A DNA stretch of 64,000 nucleotides, from NCBI GenBank assembly GCA_910579035.1, contig CAJTSR010000010.1, forward strand, positions 33,722 to 97,721, in the 5' to 3' direction. Positions 26,156 to 35,368 of the stretch are shown piece after piece. This stretch comes from an uncultured Muribaculaceae bacterium (GTDB taxonomy: Bacteria > Bacteroidota > Bacteroidia > Bacteroidales > Muribaculaceae). Position numbers and translations under genes: made by a program. Under the pieces are notes generated by a model. The model saw only the letters and a program-made list of their open reading frames with translations, did not search any database and was not told the origin of the DNA. Each line of letters begins with the position of its first letter. Positions within the stretch are counted from its first letter, which is position 1.

Positions 26156-26515
26156 ATGACAAATGAGAAATCTCCAAAGAGGAAAGGTGGCCGACCTCCT
26201 AAATCAGTCACAGAAAAGAGGCGTTACCGCTTCACTTTGAAAGTCTGTACGGCAGAAAAATTCGACCTTTTGACCAAGGCCGGACAAGCCGGGCTGACCC
26301 CTACCGAGTATATCCGACAGAGCGTGGCACACTCAGTAGTAAAGGAACGGATGACTCCCGAACTTGCCGAATTTCGGCGCGATGTATGCGGTATGAAGAA
26401 CAATCTCAACCAGACGGCACACGTCGCCAACCGAGATGGATATGCTTTCGCTGCGCAGATGAACCGCGAGCTTTGCGCCCGTCTTGACAACGCCCTCAAA
26501 CATTTTGGCCTATGA
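26156..26515 (+). CDS. mobC: MobC-like mobilisation accessory protein
   Basis: A 119-residue basic protein. Residues 5-20 are Lys/Arg rich (KSPKRKGGRPPKS), followed by a ribbon-helix-helix-like segment (YRFTLKVCTAEKFDLL, then AGLTPTEYIRQS) and the conserved MKNNLNQTAHVAN block of MobC relaxosome proteins. It overlaps the relaxase by four bases. It should bind oriT and assist nicking. I start at MTNEKSPKRK; an upstream ATG would read through the oriT hairpins. Confidence 0.85.
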   Translation: MTNEKSPKRKGGRPPKSVTEKRRYRFTLKVCTAEKFDLLTKAGQAGLTPTEYIRQSVAHSVVKERMTPELAEFRRDVCGMKNNLNQTAHVANRDGYAFAAQMNRELCARLDNALKHFGL

Positions 26516-27447
26516 TGTCGAAGTTGAAGAAAGGACAGGAATTCCGAGGTGCGATTACATACGTTCTCAATGACAAAAAAGGTGCGGAGATCATAGCCGC
26601 CGATGGACTCATGCTCGACTCGATTGACAGCATTACCCATAGCTTTGAGGCACAAGCCGAGATGAATCCGAGGCTGACAAAGAATGTCGGGCACACCGTA
26701 CTGAGTTTCTCGCCCAATGATGCCCCACGCATGAGCAATGACTATATGCGGCAAATTGCGCTGGAGTATCTGGAACGAATGGGCATCCGCGACACTCAGT
26801 TTCTGATTGTGCGTCACCACGACCGGGAGCACCCACATTGCCATATCGTTTTCAATCGCGTCAGCAATTCCGGCAAGACTATATCCGATAGCAACGAGCG
26901 TTTCCGCAGCCAGCGGATTTGTCGGGATATTACCGAGCGTGAAGAGCTGTATATGGCCCCCGGCAAAGAGGATGTCAAACGCAACCGTTTACGTGAGCCG
27001 GACAAGACACGTTACCGGATATTCGACATCATTAAGGCTGAGTTGCCACGACACACTGACTTCAACAGCTTCATCGCGGCTGTTGAGAGCCACGGCGTAG
27101 AATGTACCCTCATCAACAACGGAAGCACCAACAAGGTGCAGGGCATCCGGTTCAAGATGGGTAAGTATGCGTTTAATGGCTCAAAGATTGATAAGTCGTG
27201 CAGCTACTCCAAGTTGATTCGGGCATTGGAGGCCAACAAGCCAAGAATAAAGCCTCAGACGGAACGTCAGAAGCCGATGCCACAGCAATCTCACGCTCCA
27301 CAACAGGAGTACAGAGAAGAGTCGCAGGATTTCAGCCTCGGTCTAAACTTATTTCAACTTCATTCAAGCGGCGATAATGTACCGGTTACAGAAACGACAT
27401 GGTTCAAGAGTCGCCGACGTAAACCTAAAAAAGGAAGATCTGTATAA
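26512..27447 (+). CDS. Relaxase (MobP-like mobilisation nuclease)
   Basis: A 311-residue relaxase. The three-histidine metal motif is RHHDREHPHCHIVFNRV (His103, Asp104, His107, His109, His111), and GAITYVLN near the start offers Tyr17 as the likely nicking residue. The C-terminal third is basic and proline/glutamine rich with no helicase domain, so this is a small mobilisation relaxase that would rely on a helper conjugation apparatus. The two possible ATGs (26512, 26515) differ by one codon. The element 2 homologue is at 49276. Confidence 0.92.
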   Translation: MMSKLKKGQEFRGAITYVLNDKKGAEIIAADGLMLDSIDSITHSFEAQAEMNPRLTKNVGHTVLSFSPNDAPRMSNDYMRQIALEYLERMGIRDTQFLIVRHHDREHPHCHIVFNRVSNSGKTISDSNERFRSQRICRDITEREELYMAPGKEDVKRNRLREPDKTRYRIFDIIKAELPRHTDFNSFIAAVESHGVECTLINNGSTNKVQGIRFKMGKYAFNGSKIDKSCSYSKLIRALEANKPRIKPQTERQKPMPQQSHAPQQEYREESQDFSLGLNLFQLHSSGDNVPVTETTWFKSRRRKPKKGRSV

Positions 27448-28262
27448 TGAACACCTTCACAACATCTCAGGGAGAAGCCGGTAAGGATCCGGCGCTCCCG
27501 ACCGCTTCCTCAAACACGACTGCAAGCCCCAAGAATATCGACCTCAACACCGTCTATATGTTCTTGGAGGAATTGAAGCTCTCGTTTGAGAAAGGTCAAG
27601 CCAAGCAGTCTGATGGCTCACAGGTTCAGACTGAAGTGTATAGCCCCGAAGTATTTGAGAATATTCTCCTCAAAGCAATGTCTGGCATTGATTTCAGATT
27701 CACCAATCCGATACCGGACTTATCCAAGTTGCCCAAGCCGAAAGACTATTCTCAAAACTTCACTGACCTCGGAACCAAAATAGAAAAGAAAGATTCCGAA
27801 ACGGCAAAGGCTCTTAGTACGTTGGGCACGACCATGACAAAATTGGAGGCGGCTGTTAAGTCGAACACTGCCGCCGTCAATGCCGGACCCAAGGTACAGA
27901 AAGTTGAGAAAACTATCAAGTTTGACATCAACTCATGGAAATGTTTCGCTTGCGTTGTTGCCAGCTTCATCATCAGCCTTTTTCTCGGTGTATGGATTAT
28001 TATCCAAAGCCATGACATGGATAAGTACACCGACACCGATCTGAAATATCGCTTTATCCAGATGAATGGCAGCGTATCGAGTGTCGGACTCGACAGCATT
28101 GAAGTCTGGTTTCAAGACCCAGACAGAGTGAGTAACATCCGCAAGATGGTCACCGAGCATGAGCAACGTATGGAGCAACTCCGCCGCTCGACTCTTGAAC
28201 GCGACCGCCTTAACAATGAGATTAACGAACTTAATTCTCAGAACCCCCCCAACAAAAAATGA
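27447..28262 (+). CDS. Coiled-coil, single-TM protein downstream of relaxase
   Basis: A 271-residue protein: hydrophilic N-terminus, a helical region (TETAKALSTLGTTMTKLEAAV-like, about 112-140), a conserved VQKVEKTI block, one TM at about 166-187, and a C-terminal coiled coil (EHEQRMEQLRRSTLERDRL). The element 2 copy (50269) shares VQKVEKTI and the GLDSIE-WF-DP-RV block. It starts one base inside the relaxase stop. A role in mobilisation or membrane docking is inference only. Confidence 0.8.
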   Translation: MNTFTTSQGEAGKDPALPTASSNTTASPKNIDLNTVYMFLEELKLSFEKGQAKQSDGSQVQTEVYSPEVFENILLKAMSGIDFRFTNPIPDLSKLPKPKDYSQNFTDLGTKIEKKDSETAKALSTLGTTMTKLEAAVKSNTAAVNAGPKVQKVEKTIKFDINSWKCFACVVASFIISLFLGVWIIIQSHDMDKYTDTDLKYRFIQMNGSVSSVGLDSIEVWFQDPDRVSNIRKMVTEHEQRMEQLRRSTLERDRLNNEINELNSQNPPNKK

Positions 28263-28666
28263 AAGAAATGAAAAACCTCCCCATCTCGGCAGATGCTCAA
28301 AAGAGCATCAAGGCCTTCTTCTATGACTTCTGCATGTACATGGAAGAAAACTATTGTGCAAGCCCCAACCAGCTTATGCTTGATTGGAACAGCGTCGGCG
28401 CAACCGCACGATTCATCGGCAACGGCCACAACATCCAGTATCGTCTTTGGGAACGCTCCAACGGCTATCTCGGAATACCCGGCATGACTCTCATCGTCCA
28501 TGTATTCTCTGTAGCCGACAGCATGGAGAATGTACTCGCCCTGTGCAAATGGACAGGCGAGGCAGCCAAAGCCAACGGCTTCCGCCACATCGCCGACCCC
28601 GACCGTCAGCCCGAAGAGGCCGACAACCAAGTAACTGAATGTCAAATCGCATGTTTAACCCTTTAA
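28259..28666 (+). CDS. Small conserved element protein A (paralogue of 28681 gene)
   Basis: A 135-residue protein, unrecognised. It starts with ATGA overlap on the preceding stop. Shared with the next gene are LNW/LDWN-VGAT, the NIQYRLWERSNGYLGIPGMT block (compare NIFIRLWERSEGHLNLPDMT) and a C-terminal GF--EADP...C-IACL ending, so the two arose by tandem duplication. No enzyme motif is seen. Confidence 0.75.
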   Translation: MKEMKNLPISADAQKSIKAFFYDFCMYMEENYCASPNQLMLDWNSVGATARFIGNGHNIQYRLWERSNGYLGIPGMTLIVHVFSVADSMENVLALCKWTGEAAKANGFRHIADPDRQPEEADNQVTECQIACLTL

Positions 28667-28680
28667 CCCCCACCATCTAT

Positions 28681-29112
28681 ATGACAAGCATTTCAACCCT
28701 TACCGAGCGTAGAATCGACGATTTCTGCCTCGACCTCCGTGACTATGTAGCCCTCGTATTCGACGGTGACCCCGAAGAAGTATCTCTCAACTGGAACTGC
28801 GTAGGCGCAACCCTCAGCTACCGCGACGACACCCACAACATCTTCATCCGCTTGTGGGAACGCTCCGAAGGCCACCTCAACCTCCCCGACATGACAATGA
28901 TTGTCGAGACCGTTGTCTTCGACCGCAAACTCGGCACACGCCCCAATCACGAGTTCGCCGACCGACTCCGTAAAGAGATGAACGCCTTCTCCAAATGGCT
29001 CATCCTGACTGCACGCATCTGCGGCTTCAAGTATGAAGCCGACCCCAACATGCCGCCCATCCCCGATGAAAACGTCCCGCGTTGTACCATCGCCTGCCTC
29101 CCCCTGAAATAG
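28681..29112 (+). CDS. Small conserved element protein B
   Basis: A 143-residue protein paralogous to the one before it (NWNCVGATLSYRDDTHNIFI, LWERSEGHLNLPDM, and a C-terminal CTIACLPLK). I start at MTSISTLTERR, 14 bases after the upstream stop; an ATG at 28639 would overlap. It is the last gene of the element 1 backbone, followed by a strong terminator. In element 2 the equivalent place holds 50945-51463, which may be a distant relative. Confidence 0.75.
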   Translation: MTSISTLTERRIDDFCLDLRDYVALVFDGDPEEVSLNWNCVGATLSYRDDTHNIFIRLWERSEGHLNLPDMTMIVETVVFDRKLGTRPNHEFADRLRKEMNAFSKWLILTARICGFKYEADPNMPPIPDENVPRCTIACLPLK

Positions 29113-29130
29113 TTCCCACCAATCCCACCC

Positions 29131-29170
29131 ACGCCACCCCGACGAGCCCCCTCGCCGGGGTGGCGTTTGT
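29131..29170 (+). terminator. Terminator closing the element 1 backbone
   Basis: ACGCCACCCCG (29131-29141) pairs with CGGGGTGGCGT (29156-29166) across a 14-base loop, then TTGTCATATTATTT. Element 2 has a GC-rich terminator at the matching point (51479). Confidence 0.85.
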
Positions 29171-29744
29171 CATATTATTTGGCCTTTTTTATTTGGCTTT
29201 TAACTCTACAAATATTGGTGTTATCTGATGTTGATTTGCAAATAGTTGATTTATTGCACATTACGGTAAGGCAATTTTCTGTCTTTTTTTATTCAATCAC
29301 AAAAATCTATTTTCGCACCGCGAAGCACCGCGCGGAAGAATCGCTCTTTTCGGGGGTAGTAGGTTCACTTTAACCGCTACGAATTCCGAGAAGACTATTC
29401 TTCCAAGTGAAGGGTACTTCTCTAAGACGGCTGACCGATTCACGGAGGCTGCACCTCTCTACTGAGAGTTTACATAGATTCCTAATCTGGGATTCAACTC
29501 ACGAGTATGTTATTTCATCTCTCATTTTCAACCTTGTTTTGCATAGCGGAGAATGGTCACAAATGCTTCAAGATGTAATCTCTGCAATTCTTCAATTATA
29601 TGGTTATGTGATGCCAAGTTAGTACATAATAACAATAGCCGCAATAATTCGGCAATAGAAGAAGTGTTTTTATGGCATGAAATTGTGGACATATCAAATA
29701 AATTTAGTAACTTTGCGTTTGACATTAAGAGATTAAAATTTGAT
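29171..29744. other. Intergenic stretch with many short hairpins and the XRE promoter
   Basis: No convincing gene. Bases about 29320-29480 are less AT-rich than their flanks and hold several small hairpins (TTCACTT/AAGTGAA, GAGAAG/CTTCTC, GGAGG-CTGCA-CCTC, CTCTC-TACT-GAGAG), which could be a structured RNA. At 29708-29715 TAACTTTG is a good -7 element for the XRE gene that follows. Confidence 0.35.
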
Positions 29745-29972
29745 ATGGAGAAGATAAATCGCATAAAGGCTGTTCTCGCCGAGGAAGGGAAGACAGGTAA
29801 ATGGCTTGCCGAGCAAGTGGGTCGCGACCCGGTGACAGTATCAAAATGGTGCACCAACTCATCGCAACCTGATTTGCCCACTCTGCGGCGCATTGCTGAT
29901 GTCCTTAATATAGATATTGCCCGTCTTCTAAACCGTACATTTCAATCTTCACAACCACAAGACCAATTTTAG
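29745..29972 (+). CDS. XRE-family regulator of the restriction-modification locus
   Basis: A 75-residue helix-turn-helix protein (INRIKAVLAEEGKTGKWLAE, then VGRDPVTVSKWC and LPTLRRIADVLN), comparable with small controller proteins. It begins 30 bases after the -7 element and ends 2 bases before the methylase start, so it is the first gene of the operon and probably controls it. Earlier in-frame ATGs (from 29553) precede the promoter and are not used. Confidence 0.85.
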   Translation: MEKINRIKAVLAEEGKTGKWLAEQVGRDPVTVSKWCTNSSQPDLPTLRRIADVLNIDIARLLNRTFQSSQPQDQF

Positions 29973-29974
29973 CA

Positions 29975-32479
29975 ATGGCAACTATTGACCATTTATTAGA
30001 TAGAATTCCCAACCCCGAACTTCGCTTCAAGCTGCAATCGGAAATCGCCCGGTTGCAGAACGACAAGCGCTTTGGACTTATCTTTGAGGAGCATTTCCCC
30101 GATGCCACTCTCCTCTATGAAGTGGAGGTGCGCCGAGGGCAGAAGGTCACGCTCAAAGATGAACCTCTGAAGGAAAAGTTTGAGGTTGTTAATCTGTGTA
30201 ATGGAATTGCTGAATGTGTGTCGCTCGATGAACCTGAACACACAGAGAATATAGCCGTAGATGAATTGGTTTCGTACTCCGAACTTGATGCCAAGGCTTC
30301 GAATCATATCGCTGTAGACAAGCTTATGCCGTTTGCTGATTTTGGTGATCCAATTTATCCTTATCTTCAATCAATCGACAAAATCTCCACCGCGCCTGAT
30401 TCTCCATTGTGGCATGAAATAATTGAGGCTGACAATTACCATGCGCTTCAACTTCTTACGTATCTATATCCCCGCAAGGTCGATTGTATATATATTGACC
30501 CTCCCTACAACACTGGTGCCCGCGATTGGAAATACAACAACGATTATGTAGACAGCAATGATGCCTATCGCCACAGTAAATGGCTTTCGATGATGAAGAA
30601 ACGCCTTTTGCTCGCAAAGAAACTGCTCAATCCGGCAGATTCTGTCCTAATCGTCACCATTGATGAAAAGGAGTATGTGCATCTCGGCGCACTATTAGAG
30701 GAAATGTTCTCGAATGCAAATATTCAAATGGTGAGTTCTAATATAGCTCAGAAAGGGGTTGCCAGAGGGAATTCCTTTTATCGAGTTAACGAATTCATTT
30801 TCATTGTTCAATTTGGAAAATCATGTGTAACTCCACTTGTTTTGCATTCTGAATGGCAATTCGGCAAGGGCGAGAGTGCCGCATCTAAAGGAATTGTATG
30901 GTCTCAACTTAGACGGAGTGGAACAAATGATTTGCGAATTGATCGAGAAAATCTGTTCTATCCAATATTTTTTAACAAAGAAGGAAATAGAATTCTCGAA
31001 GTCGGTGAACCTCTTCCTTTGTCGCAACATCCTTCTAAACGATTAGAATTAGATAAGGACAAACTGATACTTTGGCCGATTAAAGATGATGGAACAGAGG
31101 GTAATTGGCAATTAAGTAATGCTGAATTAAGAGACCGATTATCCGATGGTTATGTCAAAATTGGCAAGTTCAAAGAAACAAATATTCCCGTTTCTTATCT
31201 AAAGAGAGGAAGTATCAATAAAATAATAAATGAAGAAGTTACCTTATTAGGACGAGATGAGGTCTCTGGGACAGTAATAGTACAAACTCAGGGATATACA
31301 AGAGCTTTTGTGCCAGGCTCGCAATGGAATATTCAGTCACATGACGCAACTTATAAGGGAACTCAACTTTTGTCAAAATTTATAACGAACCGTTTTGACT
31401 ATCCCAAATCCCTTTACGCCGTACACGATACTCTGCGGTTCTTTGTCGCCAACAAGCCGAATGCGTTGATTGTGGACTTTTTTGCGGGGTCTGGCACGAC
31501 GCTTCATGCAGTGAATCTGCTGAATGCAGAAGATGGCGGCAACCGCCGTTGTATTATGGTTACGAATAACGAAGTTGGCGATACAGAGGAACGCCGCCTT
31601 AAGGCCGAGGGCAAAACTCCCGTTGACAAGGAGTGGATTGACCTTGGGATAGCACGTTATGTTACGTGGCCGAGAACTGTGGCCTCGATTACTGGCAATG
31701 ATGTAAACGGCAAACCGATTTCGGGAGAATATCTCACTTATCTGACTCAGGAGAAAGAATCTACACGGCGTTTCAAGAAAGTGTCGTATGTTCGTGACAT
31801 TGAATCGCTACCTGTTACAGATCTTAAAGAGTTGGTGAGCAATCTATCGGAGGGTAAAATTGCCAAAAACAAGGTTGCTGAAGATACGCGATATATCATT
31901 GATGAAGATAGCGACATATCTTTGCTTCTTGATGACAATGCCGCTGCCGACTGGCTTGACGATCTTGAAGGGGCGGAGCATGTGCGCACATTCGTTATCG
32001 TGACGCAGAACAACAAACTCTTTAACTCGCTAAAACGTCAAATAGGAGAACTTCTCGGTCCTATCAAGACCACAGAGCCCCAAACTCTGCCTATGGCCGA
32101 TGGATTCAAGGCCAATGTGGAGTTCTTTCATCTCGGATTCCTTGACAAGAGAGCCGTGGAGCGCAACCGACAGTTCCGCGAAATCTTGCCGTTGCTATGG
32201 CTAAAAGCCGGAGGGATTGGAGAGTGTCCGAAAATTGTCGGAAACTCTCTCCCTCCCTATCTCGTATTGCGCGAAAACAAATTTGCCGTACTCATTGACG
32301 AAGACGCTTTTTTTGCTTTTGAAAAAGAGGTTAACTCAACCTCCGGGATTGAGGCAGCTTTCATCATTACCGACTCCGAGAAAGGATATAAAGAGATGTT
32401 GGCATCGCTGAAAGTTAAAACTTGCTATCAACTCTACCGTGACTATCTTGACAATTTCAAAATCAACTATACCCGATAG
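29975..32479 (+). CDS. mod: Type III restriction-modification DNA methyltransferase
   Basis: An 834-residue N6-adenine methylase of the beta group: catalytic motif IV YIDPPYNTGARDW (Asp175-Tyr178) comes before the SAM-binding motif I DFFAGSGTTLHAV (about 497-509). The variable middle region would recognise DNA. An N-terminal part (1-140) with a repeated IAVDELVSYSELDAK / IAVDKLMPF segment precedes the methylase. Two bases separate it from the XRE gene and from the restriction gene, so the three are one operon. Target sequence unknown. Confidence 0.9.
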   Translation: MATIDHLLDRIPNPELRFKLQSEIARLQNDKRFGLIFEEHFPDATLLYEVEVRRGQKVTLKDEPLKEKFEVVNLCNGIAECVSLDEPEHTENIAVDELVSYSELDAKASNHIAVDKLMPFADFGDPIYPYLQSIDKISTAPDSPLWHEIIEADNYHALQLLTYLYPRKVDCIYIDPPYNTGARDWKYNNDYVDSNDAYRHSKWLSMMKKRLLLAKKLLNPADSVLIVTIDEKEYVHLGALLEEMFSNANIQMVSSNIAQKGVARGNSFYRVNEFIFIVQFGKSCVTPLVLHSEWQFGKGESAASKGIVWSQLRRSGTNDLRIDRENLFYPIFFNKEGNRILEVGEPLPLSQHPSKRLELDKDKLILWPIKDDGTEGNWQLSNAELRDRLSDGYVKIGKFKETNIPVSYLKRGSINKIINEEVTLLGRDEVSGTVIVQTQGYTRAFVPGSQWNIQSHDATYKGTQLLSKFITNRFDYPKSLYAVHDTLRFFVANKPNALIVDFFAGSGTTLHAVNLLNAEDGGNRRCIMVTNNEVGDTEERRLKAEGKTPVDKEWIDLGIARYVTWPRTVASITGNDVNGKPISGEYLTYLTQEKESTRRFKKVSYVRDIESLPVTDLKELVSNLSEGKIAKNKVAEDTRYIIDEDSDISLLLDDNAAADWLDDLEGAEHVRTFVIVTQNNKLFNSLKRQIGELLGPIKTTEPQTLPMADGFKANVEFFHLGFLDKRAVERNRQFREILPLLWLKAGGIGECPKIVGNSLPPYLVLRENKFAVLIDEDAFFAFEKEVNSTSGIEAAFIITDSEKGYKEMLASLKVKTCYQLYRDYLDNFKINYTR

Positions 32480-32481
32480 CC

Positions 32482-35337
32482 ATGAACATAGAACTTAAAC
32501 AATTTCAGGAGAAGGCTCTCACCGAGCTTCGCAGACTCTGCCAAATGGCATTAGTGAACTATGTTCAATTTGGCCAGAATCAGATTATCTCATTTACAGC
32601 ACCCACCGGCGCGGGTAAGACCATCATACTATCTGCACTGTTGGAATCGATATATTACGGCGATGCAAATTACACCGGTAACCCGAATTCAATTACAATA
32701 TGGCTTTCAGACGACCCCGAACTCAACTCCCAGTCAAAGGACAAGATTGAGCTTCGAGCTGACCGATTTCAGTTTGGGCAATGCGTCATCATCTCCGACC
32801 CGGAATTTGACCAAGATGTTCTTGATGATGGTAAAATATATTTTATCAATACTCAAAAACTTGCCAAATCGTCGAATCTCACTAAGCATTCCGAAACGAG
32901 AAGCAACACCATTTGGGAGACACTTCAAAACACAATCAGGCAGAAAGGAGACCATTTATATTTTGTTATAGACGAAGCGCATCGTGGAGCAAAAGGCAGT
33001 GAGGCCGGAAAAGCCACCACCATAATGCAGAAGTTTATTCTTGGAGATTCCGAAATCGGGTTGTCTAAAATGCCGATAGTACTTGGCATGAGTGCTACTG
33101 TTAGTAGATTCAATCAGTTGGTGGGTAATACTGATTCAACTGTTCATCGATATGAAGTGCCTGCGAATGAGGTTAGACGGTCTGGATTGCTAAAAGATAA
33201 AATCACTATTGCGTATCCTGAAGAACAGATTGCCAATAAGGATATGGCAGTTCTGCAAGCAGCCACAGACGAATGGATTGATAAGTGGAATCGCTGGACA
33301 CAGTATTGTCAGGAACAGCACTATCGCTATGTCAACCCAATAATGCTTGTGCAGGTGGAAAATGGTCAAGGGAATTCTATTTCCAATACCGATATTGCTG
33401 ACTGCATCGCCAAGATTGAGGGGCGTTATGGCAAGCACTTCAAAGAAGGTGAAGTTGTTCATGCTTTTGGTTCTCCAAAAACACCCATCACCGTAGGCAC
33501 GCTGCGCATACCATATTGTGAGCCGTCGAAGATAGCCGAAAAAGAAGGCGTTAAGATTGTATTCTTTAAGGATGCACTGAGCACCGGGTGGGATTGTCCT
33601 CGTGCCGAGGCTATGATGTCGTTCCGCCGAGCAAGCGATTCCACATATATCGCACAGCTGCTTGGAAGAATGATACGTACACCGCTCCAAATGCGAGTGC
33701 AAGTTGACGAAACACTAAACGAGGTTAAACTTTTCCTCCCTCATTTCAACCAAGATACGGTTGATGAGGTAGTAAAGAAACTAAAAGACATTGAAGGTGG
33801 AGAACTGCCCACTGATGTATCGGCATCAGGCTTACATTCCTCACAGACACAGACATTATCAGTGAGACCAATACAGGCACCTAATGCATCAGCAGTGGCG
33901 CCCCAAAGTGACGGATGGACAGTAACGAGTGGAGACAGCAATTCACATCCTGCTAATCCATCAAACTCACAAGCTGCACAGATTCTTGTTGCGCCACAAA
34001 CAGCCCAAGAGTCATCTTCCATACAAATTCCTACAGTTCAGAATACCCTTTCAACTACACAGCATCAAGAAGCACCTTCGCAAGAAACGGCTGAGTCCAC
34101 TACTGATAATAATATTCCGAGGACTCCCGGCTCTCACACTGCACCGTCAGTGGCAGTTCAGCCCAATCCAGTTATTCCGATTATTGATCGTACATCCATT
34201 TTGGACTTTATCAATGCTCAAGGCTACCCGACGTATAGCGTGCGAAAGACTTCTGTAAGTAATTATCTGAGGTCGCTGTTTGATCTTGCCCGCCTATTGA
34301 GCCAATCAGGTATAAACATGACTGCTGCTAAGGAGGCTAAACATACCGCTGCACGATTCATTTATGAATATATCCAAGTGCTTAAGAGCGAGGGTAAATA
34401 TGATAATCTTGTCAAGAAGGTTATGGAATTCCGCCTTGCGCAAAATTCGTTTGACGCGATGGGTGAACGCATTGACAATTATGTCAGTCAGTCTCTGTTT
34501 TCAACGACTGATTCAGACATAGACCGCCAATTTAATGTTAGCGAATCTAAATTAGGTTCGGAAGGAATTGGACCTCAATACGTTGATGATTATTCAACCC
34601 CCGATGACGAGCTGGCTGCTTACATTGATGTCATCATCTTTGCCGGGGATACTCATCAGCTCGAACAATTGCAAGAATGGGCCGCTGTAGAGTTTCATGG
34701 ACTCAAAGACAGACATCGCGCAGACATATTGACCGCTGATCAAAGAGTCAAGGAGAAATATGATAAAATCGCTAAAGACGGAGACCCTGTGAGCGAACTT
34801 ATATGGAATTTACCATATGATATTGTTATCCCTACAGACCGAGATGGTGAATTGTTCTCAGACCATCTTTATGTTGATGGGACTGGCAAAGCGCGCTTCA
34901 AACTAAACACATGGGAAGCTGCCGTTTTGGCCGAAGAACGCCAAAATCCAGATTTTGTCTGTTGGTTGCGAAATGTGGATAGAAAGCCTTGGGCGTTGTG
35001 CATACCTTATGTACTTGACAACGATGATAAACCCAAGTATCCGGATTTCATCATCGTGCGTAAAACATCTAATGGCTATCAGCTTGATGTCCTCGAACCA
35101 CATGGTTCACAGTACACCGATAATCTTGCCATAGCCAAAGGATTAGCAAAATATGCAGTAAATGCACCTCAATTCGGTCGCATTCAACTCATACGTCTTA
35201 CAGATGGACCGGGCAACACAAAGACCCTACATCGTCTTGATATGACCAATTCGCTTCTTCGCGCAAAAGTTCTTCATGCCAATTCCAATGAAGAATTGAA
35301 TTCAATTTTCAATAATTTTGCTATAAGCTATCGGTAA
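32482..35337 (+). CDS. res: Type III restriction helicase-nuclease (Res-like)
   Basis: A 951-residue protein. SF2 helicase motifs: TAPTGAGKT (Walker A, 39-47), VIDEAHRG (about 161), GMSATVSR (motif III) and QLLGRMIRTP (motif VI). An unusual Ser/Thr/Gln/Pro-rich stretch of about 115 residues (about 445-565) separates the helicase from the C-terminal part, where PDFIIVRK...LDVLEPHG takes the place of a PD-(D/E)xK site, with Glu-Pro-His instead of Glu-x-Lys. It probably cuts or translocates together with Mod. Whether it cleaves DNA with the altered motif is open. Confidence 0.85.
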   Translation: MNIELKQFQEKALTELRRLCQMALVNYVQFGQNQIISFTAPTGAGKTIILSALLESIYYGDANYTGNPNSITIWLSDDPELNSQSKDKIELRADRFQFGQCVIISDPEFDQDVLDDGKIYFINTQKLAKSSNLTKHSETRSNTIWETLQNTIRQKGDHLYFVIDEAHRGAKGSEAGKATTIMQKFILGDSEIGLSKMPIVLGMSATVSRFNQLVGNTDSTVHRYEVPANEVRRSGLLKDKITIAYPEEQIANKDMAVLQAATDEWIDKWNRWTQYCQEQHYRYVNPIMLVQVENGQGNSISNTDIADCIAKIEGRYGKHFKEGEVVHAFGSPKTPITVGTLRIPYCEPSKIAEKEGVKIVFFKDALSTGWDCPRAEAMMSFRRASDSTYIAQLLGRMIRTPLQMRVQVDETLNEVKLFLPHFNQDTVDEVVKKLKDIEGGELPTDVSASGLHSSQTQTLSVRPIQAPNASAVAPQSDGWTVTSGDSNSHPANPSNSQAAQILVAPQTAQESSSIQIPTVQNTLSTTQHQEAPSQETAESTTDNNIPRTPGSHTAPSVAVQPNPVIPIIDRTSILDFINAQGYPTYSVRKTSVSNYLRSLFDLARLLSQSGINMTAAKEAKHTAARFIYEYIQVLKSEGKYDNLVKKVMEFRLAQNSFDAMGERIDNYVSQSLFSTTDSDIDRQFNVSESKLGSEGIGPQYVDDYSTPDDELAAYIDVIIFAGDTHQLEQLQEWAAVEFHGLKDRHRADILTADQRVKEKYDKIAKDGDPVSELIWNLPYDIVIPTDRDGELFSDHLYVDGTGKARFKLNTWEAAVLAEERQNPDFVCWLRNVDRKPWALCIPYVLDNDDKPKYPDFIIVRKTSNGYQLDVLEPHGSQYTDNLAIAKGLAKYAVNAPQFGRIQLIRLTDGPGNTKTLHRLDMTNSLLRAKVLHANSNEELNSIFNNFAISYR

Positions 35338-35368
35338 TTCAATATACTCTTTGATAAAAAGCATCTAA

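Noticed and set aside
25774..26166. 130-codon plus-strand frame between the DUF3987 gene and mobC
   Set aside because: It reads through three hairpins of the oriT candidate, overlaps both neighbours, has no recognisable domain and no counterpart in element 2.
29460..29520. tRNA-like T-arm sequence before the XRE gene
   Set aside because: Only one loosely matching segment; no acceptor or anticodon stem can be drawn.
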